Source of the DNA: Nitrosopumilus ureiphilus
GTDB taxonomy: Archaea > Thermoproteota > Nitrososphaeria > Nitrososphaerales > Nitrosopumilaceae
DNA: 64,000 bases
Direction of reading: 5' to 3'
Assembly: GCF_013407185.1 (NCBI RefSeq)
Contig: NZ_CP026995.1
Coordinates: 1,900,954 to 1,964,953 of the forward strand
Made by a program: the position numbers and the translations under genes. Under the pieces are notes generated by a model. That model searched no databases. It was not told the DNA's origin and saw only the letters and a program-made list of their open reading frames with translations. This document shows positions 15,886 to 22,605 of the stretch, piece after piece (within the stretch, counting starts at the first letter, position 1; every line of letters starts with the position of its first letter).

Positions 15886-16449
15886 ATGCCTCAAACAAAG
15901 CCCATTGTTAGTGTTGAAAATGTTGTTGCTTCAGCATCAGTAGACCAAAAAATTGATCTTAATGATATTACAAAAAAATTTCCTGATACAGAATACCATC
16001 CAGAACAATTTCCAGGACTAGTTTTCAGATTAAAGAGTCCTAGGACTGCAACATTGATTTTCAGGACAGGAAAAATGGTTTGTACTGGTGCAAAATCTGA
16101 AGAGATGGCAATTAAAGCTGTAAACACAGTTGTTCAAAAATTAAGAAAGGGAAAAATCAAGATAAAAAAAGATGCAGTTATCACAGTTCAAAATATTGTT
16201 GCTGCAATCAATCTTGGTGGAAAAATTCACTTAGAAAAAGCTGCAAGAACGTTACCAAGAAGTATGTATGAACCAGAACAATTTCCAGGACTTATTCACA
16301 GAATGCTAGATCCCAAGACAGTAATTTTGTTATTTGCATCTGGAAAATTGGTGTGTACTGGTGCAAAAAAAGAATCAGATGTCTATCGTTCTGTTCATAA
16401 TTTACATGCGTTATTAGAAGAAAAGAATCTAATGATTTATGATCAATGA
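15886..16449 (+). CDS. tbp: TATA-box-binding protein
   Basis: 187 residues made of the two TBP repeats. Each has a V-x-N-(I/V)-V-A-(S/A) strand, an EQFPGL(V/I) turn and an R/K-T-x-x-x-F-x-(T/S)-GK-(M/L)-V-C-T-GAK saddle strand. TBP binds the TATA box and recruits TFB and RNA polymerase. A good TATA-like element (GTATATATAA, about 15852-15861) sits about 25 bases before its own ATG. The size and both repeats are complete. Confidence 0.98.
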   Translation: MPQTKPIVSVENVVASASVDQKIDLNDITKKFPDTEYHPEQFPGLVFRLKSPRTATLIFRTGKMVCTGAKSEEMAIKAVNTVVQKLRKGKIKIKKDAVITVQNIVAAINLGGKIHLEKAARTLPRSMYEPEQFPGLIHRMLDPKTVILLFASGKLVCTGAKKESDVYRSVHNLHALLEEKNLMIYDQ

Positions 16450-16485
16450 TTTTTTCACAATTCATATATTTTAAAAAAGTAGAAA

Positions 16486-16707
16486 TTGACTGAAGATAAA
16501 TTTAAAAATGAAAAAATAAAGTTGACTCCTGAAACTGGATTTAACTTAGTTGGGATGGATTATTTTGCAGAACCTGGTAATCAATTGTATTTGGTAGAGC
16601 ATTTTGAAATGTATCAAGATGCACTAAATGCTAAAAAAGATAGAAAAAATCCAGACGAATATTTTGTTTTGTACAAGGGAACAGGAGAAGAATTTTTCTG
16701 CAGATAA
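16486..16707 (+). CDS. Small hypothetical protein, 73 aa
   Basis: A TTG start preceded by a TATA-like TTCATATATTTTAAA at the right distance gives a 73-residue, mostly polar protein. It contains ETGFNLVGMDYFAEPGNQLYLVEHF, suggesting a compact beta-rich fold. There is no signal peptide and no family I recognise. It follows tbp by 36 bases. It could be a small conserved archaeal protein; the coding call rests on the promoter and on codon use like its neighbours. Confidence 0.6.
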   Translation: MTEDKFKNEKIKLTPETGFNLVGMDYFAEPGNQLYLVEHFEMYQDALNAKKDRKNPDEYFVLYKGTGEEFFCR

Positions 16708-16768
16708 ATCAGATACTGTACTAAATTTTACAAACTCTCTTATCATTTGGTTTAAAACTTTCAAATGC

Positions 16769-17356
16769 ATGGCCAATGAGACTAGTGATTTAATTGATAC
16801 ATTGTATGAAAAAGATAATTCAATTCAATCTGAAAATATTCCTCAACGAATTATTCGTAAAAGTCCAAAGGCAAAATATCAGATTTTTGATGAGTCAGAA
16901 TTTACTCGTGGAAGAGAGGTTTTAGGCGATCTTATTGTTCATGGAATGATTGCCTCAGGTGGAACGGATATTGACTGGCTAATTGAGCACAAAGGTGGTT
17001 TTGTCATCTTGGAATTCAAGGGGTTTCACAACGATAAGATCAACATTGCCAAAGGCCAAATGATAGCGTATGAAAAATTACATGAAAAATTAAATCAAAC
17101 TACTAAATGTTATCTTTATGTTGTGGGATGCGACGATATTGATTTTTCAAATCCAGATTCAACAGTGTGGATTTTTGAAATGGGTCAATGGAATGCAGGA
17201 ATAATTCCTAAAAATACCAGTGACATTTACAGTAAAGAAGCAAGTACTAAAAACAAATTCATTGTTTATCGGGAATATATGGATGAAATTAGTGTAGAAA
17301 AACTAAGAGACTTGGTTGACTCACATTGGAAAGAGTTTGAAAAAATTACCCTTTAA
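16769..17356 (+). CDS. PD-(D/E)XK nuclease-like protein of unknown role
   Basis: 195 residues from the ATG at 16769; an upstream extension in the same frame looks non-coding. The centre reads TDIDWLIEHKGGFVILEFKGF, with Asp67/Asp69, Glu82 and Lys84. This is the spacing of a PD-(D/E)XK nuclease core, followed by a helix with a glutamine (KGQMIAYEKL) as in many restriction-like folds. No other domain is visible. The last codons overlap the convergent membrane gene by 11 bases. It could be a solitary DNA-repair or defence nuclease, or an inactive relative. Confidence 0.65.
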   Translation: MANETSDLIDTLYEKDNSIQSENIPQRIIRKSPKAKYQIFDESEFTRGREVLGDLIVHGMIASGGTDIDWLIEHKGGFVILEFKGFHNDKINIAKGQMIAYEKLHEKLNQTTKCYLYVVGCDDIDFSNPDSTVWIFEMGQWNAGIIPKNTSDIYSKEASTKNKFIVYREYMDEISVEKLRDLVDSHWKEFEKITL

Positions 17357-18038
17357 ATGAAAATGGGATAGATTTTGTTTCTTTGCCATTGTCTACTTTG
17401 ATTGTATAAGTGCCAGAACTTTCCCACCCTTGTCCACCAGCAATAGCTAATGTAGAATACTTACCATTACTTTTTAGAGATACTTGTTCTGCCCATACAA
17501 GTTCATTTTTTGGATTTTCAATTGATAAGTTTACAGTTCCTGAAGTATTAGATGTACCACTAATTGAAATTAAATCTTTTTTGTTATAAGATGATAAGTC
17601 AGATTGTATAGATAATGTAACTGGAATAGAATTTTTTGGGTTTTCCACTTTTGGAGTTACATCAAGAACGCCACTAAAGGATACTGCAGATGCTATAATT
17701 ATTATCAAAGCAACAGCTGCAATTCCCAGTATTGTTTTTGAATTTTTTGAATTAAAAGTTCGTATGGTTCGGGGTTGAAATGTTTGCATTTTTTGAATAG
17801 ATGGAGTATTAGGGATTACAACATCAGGAATTTTTGGTTTTTTTTCTATTGATTGGGTTTGAATTACTTCAGGTCTTTTTCCTAGATGCTTTTCGGCAAG
17901 TTTTTGAACATAATTTCTTTCATAATTACTAATTACTTCATTATTTTCACAAGCTCTACAAATTTGCTTTAGAATCCTGTCATCTCCAAAGTCTTTATCT
18001 AAAAGTGCCTTGACATCATCAAGCAAAGAATTATTCAT
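17346..18038 (-). CDS. Single-pass membrane protein with external beta-sandwich domain
   Basis: 230 residues. An N-terminal ~60-residue cytoplasmic helical domain (DDVKALLDKDFGDDRILKQICRACENNEVIS) is followed by a Pro-rich linker and one transmembrane helix (about 105-127, TILGIAAVALIIIIASAVSF). The C-terminal domain looks like an immunoglobulin-like or Big-type beta-sandwich (SLSIQSDLSSYNKKDLISISGTSN...GTYTIKVDNG). Similar modules are common on thaumarchaeal surfaces. The N-terminal domain could relay a signal or oligomerise the protein; no function assigned. It overlaps the convergent nuclease-like gene by 11 bases. Confidence 0.75.
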   Translation of the reverse strand: MNNSLLDDVKALLDKDFGDDRILKQICRACENNEVISNYERNYVQKLAEKHLGKRPEVIQTQSIEKKPKIPDVVIPNTPSIQKMQTFQPRTIRTFNSKNSKTILGIAAVALIIIIASAVSFSGVLDVTPKVENPKNSIPVTLSIQSDLSSYNKKDLISISGTSNTSGTVNLSIENPKNELVWAEQVSLKSNGKYSTLAIAGGQGWESSGTYTIKVDNGKETKSIPFSFKG

Positions 18039-18143
18039 GTGTATTTTCTCTCCTATTGATTATTTATGAATACCTTGTTTAAGATTTTGATTAAGTTCTT
18101 CATGAAAATACAGGAATTTCAAATTTGAATATATTTTTAGAAT

Positions 18144-18320
18144 TTATTGTAAGTAGGTTTTTTGGGCTTGAATAATGACTGTTCTAATGTAATCCTTGGC
18201 AGTAGAATCAGATATGCCCATCTGTTTAGCCCTCAGATAAAGATCATTTTCTGTAGGATTAGTCAGATAGTATTTTAAAAGATAATTGAGCCTATGAAAT
18301 CTCCTTTCATCGCTTTTCAT
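18144..18320 (-). CDS. Small helix-turn-helix protein
   Basis: 58 residues from the ATG at 18320 (MKSDERRFHRLNYLLKYYL). The C-terminal part, TENDLYLRAKQMGISDSTAKDYIRTVI, fits a helix-turn-helix, with AKQMGIS as turn and TAKDYI as recognition helix. The frame extends upstream, but that part is hydrophobic and AT-driven, so the inner ATG was chosen. It is divergent from the P-II gene with about 120 bases between. It may be a local regulator; this is inference. Confidence 0.6.
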   Translation of the reverse strand: MKSDERRFHRLNYLLKYYLTNPTENDLYLRAKQMGISDSTAKDYIRTVIIQAQKTYLQ

Positions 18321-18439
18321 AATCTTACTTTTTTCTAACACTAAAAAGCCCAGTGGATAATAAAATAACCAATAATTCCATTGTATCATAAAATAAGAAT
18401 AAAAACATATGATCTTTTTTAAACAATAGTAAAAAACAA

Positions 18440-18787
18440 ATGAAAATGAAACGAATTGAGGCAACTATTCAAGCAACGAAGATGGGAGTTGTAACTGAGG
18501 CAATTAATGACCTAGTCGGAGGATTTACTATTCTGGAAGGAAATGGTAGAGGTTCCGGAAAGAGACAGCAGGTCAGATCAAGCAGAGGAACAGGCTCAGT
18601 CACTAAAGAATACAACGAAGTCGCAACTGTCAGTATAATTGTTGATGACTCAGATGTAGAAAAGGTTTCAAACGCAATTGCTGATGCAGCTTTTACAGGA
18701 AAGGGCGGAGATGGAATTATTGTTGTATCCAATATCGAAAGTGTATTGAACATAGCAACTAAAAAGAGCGGTACTGAAGCCCTCTAA
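18440..18787 (+). CDS. Nitrogen regulatory protein P-II family
   Basis: 115 residues: the beta-alpha-beta double fold of P-II with KRIEATIQATKMGVVTEAINDL at the start, the T-loop region GRGSGKRQQVRSSRGTGSVTKEYNEV, and the nucleotide-binding B/C-loop region TGKGGDGIIVVSNIESVLNIATKKSG. P-II trimers sense ATP/ADP and 2-oxoglutarate and control nitrogen transport and assimilation. The T-loop lacks the classical YRGAEY core around the uridylylated tyrosine, so covalent modification of that type is unlikely. No ammonium transporter gene is adjacent. Confidence 0.9.
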   Translation: MKMKRIEATIQATKMGVVTEAINDLVGGFTILEGNGRGSGKRQQVRSSRGTGSVTKEYNEVATVSIIVDDSDVEKVSNAIADAAFTGKGGDGIIVVSNIESVLNIATKKSGTEAL

Positions 18788-18834
18788 TCATTTTCTTTTC
18801 TAAAATTCAAAAATATTTGATTTGTAATGAACTA

Positions 18835-18901
18835 CTGAGAGGTTTTAACTATTCCTCTCAGTGTGGTATCCCTTTGGGGGACATGCTTTTTGAAGGGATA
18901 C
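18835..18901. other. Double perfect hairpin between convergent genes
   Basis: Two consecutive inverted repeats lie between the P-II gene and the AsnC-type gene. The first is CTGAGAGG (18835-18842) paired with CCTCTCAG (18854-18861). The second is GTATCCCTT (18866-18874) paired with AAGGGATAC (18893-18901). Stems of 8 and 9 perfect pairs with 11- and 18-base loops, four bases apart, are striking in so AT-rich a gap. They could be back-to-back terminators for the two converging genes or a small structured RNA. Confidence 0.55.
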
Positions 18902-18943
18902 ATTGTATTGCAATCCAAGTATAAAAGCAAAAGAGTTTGAGAC

Positions 18944-19183
18944 CTATTGTTGGCCTTCAATTCCCATCAAGGTCAGAGTAGAACGGATCTTTGGAATTTT
19001 CCTAATTTTCCAAGTAATGGTTTCACGTAATGCTTCAACTTGACCAGATTCAACTTTGGCAAGTATATCATATGCACCAAATGTACCATGTACTTCAACT
19101 ACACCTTCAATGGATTTCAATTCTGAAATTACTGCTTCTTCAGAACCAAGCTCACAGTTTATGAGAACATAAGCTGTTGCCAA
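18944..19183 (-). CDS. Stand-alone Lrp/AsnC ligand-binding domain protein
   Basis: 79 residues: TAYVLINCELGSEEAVISELKSIEGVVEVHGTFGAYDILAKVE is the RAM (AsnC_trans_reg) domain of Lrp/AsnC regulators. No DNA-binding helix-turn-helix is present. Such stand-alone domains bind amino acids and may modulate full-length Lrp proteins or enzymes. It lies next to the P-II gene, convergent with it. Complete at this length. Confidence 0.9.
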   Translation of the reverse strand: MATAYVLINCELGSEEAVISELKSIEGVVEVHGTFGAYDILAKVESGQVEALRETITWKIRKIPKIRSTLTLMGIEGQQ

Positions 19184-19323
19184 TTATGATTCAACTCCAA
19201 TTTTCATACATAAAATGCTATCATGAAATATATAAGAATAGTCCAAATTGCTTAAAAATTCAATACTAATTATGATTGAATCATGAACAAATGTAAAGTA
19301 AAATAGAATAATTTTATAAATTT

Positions 19324-20286
19324 CTAAGATATAGAATACGCATCATTCATAATTTTTTCTAATTCATCAATATTTTTTGAGAGAGTAATTTTGGAACGTA
19401 ATTTGGAACCTCCTTTCATTCCTTTGGTAAACCTCATTGCCTGACTCTTGATGTTGGTAAATTTAATTTTGTATCTAACAGTTAGATGCAGATAATCAAA
19501 AAAAGAATCTAGCCTATCTTTGAAAGAATATTCATGATACGAGTTTGTTTTGAGATAATCATTGATTTGTTCAAATAAAAATGGATTTCCCATTGCACCT
19601 CTACCAATCATTACATAATCACAACCTGTCTCATCAATCATTTCTTTAGCATCTTCAGGGGTAGTGATATCACCATTTCCAACAATCGGAATGCTAGAAA
19701 TCTCTTTAAGTTCTTTGATCATTTTCCAATCTGCATTTCCAGAATATCCCTGACTTACAGTCCTTGGATGTAGAGTAATCATTTGAATTCCTTCATCTTC
19801 TGCAATTTCAGCAATGTCTCTAAAAAGAAATTGACTCGCATTTGTCACACCAGAACGAATCTTTAATGTTACAGGTTTTTTTACAGCATTAACAAGAGTA
19901 TTGAAAATTTGTTGAGTTAGATTTACTTCTTGCAGAAGAGCTCCTCCTGCCATTTGTCGAGTAATATGTGGTGCGGGACAACCCATGTTGTAATCAATAA
20001 TATCAAAATAAGGTTCTACAATCTTTGCAGCTTTTTCTAATGCGACAAGGTCAGATCCAAACAACTGAATTGATAAAGGACGTTCTTCTTCTGAATACTC
20101 AATAAACTCTTGAATTGTTTTCATATTTTCTTTGAGTTGTTTTTCTTTGGCAATGATACTGTGAATATTTGTAAATTCGGTGACAACTAATCCAGATCCC
20201 ATTTGTTTACATTGTAATCGGAGTGCGGGATCACTTACCCCTGCCATAGGAGCTAAAAACGCTCTGCTGGAGAACTTGGGAAGCAT
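19324..20286 (-). CDS. dus: tRNA-dihydrouridine synthase family protein
   Basis: 320 residues of an FMN-dependent TIM barrel. The start SRAFLAPMAGVSDPALRL is the Dus FMN-binding signature. Further motifs are DYNMGCPAPHITRQMAGGALL (with the catalytic cysteine of the NxGCP motif), TLKIRSG, HPRTVSQGYSGNADW, PIVGNGDI and VMIGRGAMGNPFLF. It reduces uridine to dihydrouridine in the D-loop of tRNA. Complete length. It is followed on the same strand by the TSP3-repeat genes, which are unlikely to be functionally linked. Confidence 0.95.
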   Translation of the reverse strand: MLPKFSSRAFLAPMAGVSDPALRLQCKQMGSGLVVTEFTNIHSIIAKEKQLKENMKTIQEFIEYSEEERPLSIQLFGSDLVALEKAAKIVEPYFDIIDYNMGCPAPHITRQMAGGALLQEVNLTQQIFNTLVNAVKKPVTLKIRSGVTNASQFLFRDIAEIAEDEGIQMITLHPRTVSQGYSGNADWKMIKELKEISSIPIVGNGDITTPEDAKEMIDETGCDYVMIGRGAMGNPFLFEQINDYLKTNSYHEYSFKDRLDSFFDYLHLTVRYKIKFTNIKSQAMRFTKGMKGGSKLRSKITLSKNIDELEKIMNDAYSIS

Positions 20287-20345
20287 GAGGTAACTTTACA
20301 GCATGAATATATTTACTATATCAAAATTTGTGTTAAATTATAGTA

Positions 20346-22517
20346 CTAATTATCCGGACATCCGTCTGTGTCTCTGTCACCATCATAATCTTCAGGATCT
20401 AGAGGACATAGATCCTCATCATTAATAATACCATCAAGATCATCATCATGGACAAATCTCTGTTGTTCAGGTGCAATATCGGGGCAACCATCATGATCAT
20501 TATACTTGTTCCATGTTTCAGGTTCAGTTGGACAAGAATCGATTGCATCATGATATCCGTCACCATCAGAATCAATTCTTGTTGGAGTGGTGGATTGAGC
20601 AGCTAATACATCGGGGCAACCGTCCCAATCCAAATATCCATTAAAGTTCTCTTGTTCATCAACACATGCATCTTTTCGATCATCAATTCCATCGCCATCA
20701 GAATCTGGGAAAGTGTATGATGAAACATTAGAGCCAGTCGAGTCAGGGCAGCCGTCCTCATCTTGATAATAGTTGTAAGTTTCAGGCTCTAGAGGACATG
20801 CATCAGAGACATCTACAATGCCATCCATGTCTGAGTCCAATGTAAATACAAATTTGTCTGGGCAGCCGTCCTTGTCTTGGAATTGATTAAATGTTTCAGG
20901 TTGGTTTGGACAAGAATCTAAATTATCAACAATTCCATCACCATCAGAATCAGATGTTAGTTTGTTATCGGCAATTAGATCAGGACAGCCGTCATCATCA
21001 AGATACCTGTTGAAAGTTTCTCTTGCATTAGGACATTGATCTATATTATCTGGAATTCCATCAAAGTCTGAATCACCAAATGAGTCATAGGCTATAGTAT
21101 CAGGGCAGCCGTCCTCATCCTGGAATTGATTATATTTTTCAGCGATTGTGGGACATTCATCAAATATGTCAGGAATTAAATCATAATCAATATCAGACAA
21201 TGCAGATTTGGAGATTCCCGGGATATCAGGGCAACCGTCTTTGTCCAGATAATTATTATAATTTTCTTGCTCATTAAGACATGCATCCCATCTATCATCT
21301 ATTCCATCACCGTCAACATCTGGAAATAGATATGATGAAGTAATTGGGTCTGTGGCATCTGGACACCCATCACCATCTTTGAAAAAATTATAAGTTTCAG
21401 GTTCTAGAGGACAATCATCGGAAATATTTGGAATGCCATCCATGTCTGAGTCAAGTGTGGAATTAAGATTGTCAGGACAGCCGTCTGAATCCAAAATACC
21501 ATTGAATGTTTCTGGTTGGTTTGGACAGTGATCTAAATTATCAACTATTCCATCACCATCAGAATCATAAGTAGATTTGTTATTCACAGTAGAATCAGGA
21601 CAGCCGTCTTCATCTTGGAATTTGTTGTAAGTTTCTTTATTATATGGACAAACATCAAATTGATTTAAAATTCCATCACCATCAGTGTCTCCAGATATTG
21701 CATATTCGATTTCATCAGGACAGCCGTCTTCATCTTGGAATTTATTAAAATTTTCACGATCTAATGGACAAGCATCAACTGAGTCAAGTATACTATCATA
21801 ATCAGAATCAATTAAACCATTAGAAGAAGCACCAAGTACATCTGAGCATCCATCCCAATCTAGATAACCATTATAATTTTCAGGTTCATTTAAACACTGA
21901 TCCCATCTATCATCAATTCCATCGCCGTCAGTGTCTGGAAAATTATATACAGAATCTACAGCATCAATAGAATCAGGGCAGCCGTCTGTGTCCAAGTAAA
22001 AATTGTAAGTTTCAGGTTCCAGTATACATGAATCTAATGTATCAGATATTCCATCTCTATCAGAATCTCTTAAGCTAGATGCATCATCAGGGCAGCCGTC
22101 TTTATCATCAATTCCATTGAATGTTTCAGGACGATTAGGACACAAGTCCATGTAATCTGGATATCCATCTCCGTCTGAATCAGCAATTTCTTTTCCAACA
22201 TCAGGAGTTAAGTCAGGACAACCATCCTCATCCTGGAATTTATTGTAAGTCTCTTTTACAGTAGGACATTTATCAATATGATCTTGAATTCCATCATAGT
22301 CAACATCATACCAGGGAACAAAATCGGCGGGACAGCCGTCTATGTTGTTACCATACTGTGGATCATAATCTTCTAAAAGATGAGGACAAAAATCAATACT
22401 GTTAGGCACACCGTCTCCATCTGAATCAATTGCTTCATTAGCAAAAACACTACTTGGTAACATACCAATAGTAGAAGTAAGCAAAAGTAAAAATCCTAGA
22501 AAATATTGTTTTTTCAT
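20346..22517 (-). CDS. Secreted thrombospondin type 3 repeat protein (copy 1)
   Basis: 723 residues: a signal peptide (MKKQYFLGFLLLLTSTIGMLPSSVFA), then almost nothing but TSP3-type repeats. Each repeat is an aspartate-rich calcium loop (DSDGDGIxDxxDxCPxxPE) followed by a spacer with YN-x-(F/Y)QDxDGCPD. The regularly spaced Cys-Pro pairs should form disulfides. Such repeats bind many Ca2+ ions and stiffen when loaded. There is no visible membrane anchor. It is the first of three tandem paralogues and the same length as the next. Its C-terminal ~110 coding bases nearly match copy 2. A role in the cell surface or in calcium/matrix binding is inferred. Confidence 0.9.
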   Translation of the reverse strand: MKKQYFLGFLLLLTSTIGMLPSSVFANEAIDSDGDGVPNSIDFCPHLLEDYDPQYGNNIDGCPADFVPWYDVDYDGIQDHIDKCPTVKETYNKFQDEDGCPDLTPDVGKEIADSDGDGYPDYMDLCPNRPETFNGIDDKDGCPDDASSLRDSDRDGISDTLDSCILEPETYNFYLDTDGCPDSIDAVDSVYNFPDTDGDGIDDRWDQCLNEPENYNGYLDWDGCSDVLGASSNGLIDSDYDSILDSVDACPLDRENFNKFQDEDGCPDEIEYAISGDTDGDGILNQFDVCPYNKETYNKFQDEDGCPDSTVNNKSTYDSDGDGIVDNLDHCPNQPETFNGILDSDGCPDNLNSTLDSDMDGIPNISDDCPLEPETYNFFKDGDGCPDATDPITSSYLFPDVDGDGIDDRWDACLNEQENYNNYLDKDGCPDIPGISKSALSDIDYDLIPDIFDECPTIAEKYNQFQDEDGCPDTIAYDSFGDSDFDGIPDNIDQCPNARETFNRYLDDDGCPDLIADNKLTSDSDGDGIVDNLDSCPNQPETFNQFQDKDGCPDKFVFTLDSDMDGIVDVSDACPLEPETYNYYQDEDGCPDSTGSNVSSYTFPDSDGDGIDDRKDACVDEQENFNGYLDWDGCPDVLAAQSTTPTRIDSDGDGYHDAIDSCPTEPETWNKYNDHDGCPDIAPEQQRFVHDDDLDGIINDEDLCPLDPEDYDGDRDTDGCPDN

Positions 22518-22605
22518 TATCTCTGACTTTCGCTATTATCAAGTATTTATTAAATCTCACGTTAAATAGATTCTTCTAACAAATCAGAAATTAAGAAAAG
22601 TATGT

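Noticed and set aside
18321-18464. Upstream extension of the small helix-turn-helix gene
   Set aside because: The extra N-terminus is Phe/Tyr-rich from AT composition and overlaps the P-II promoter and start; the inner ATG fits better.
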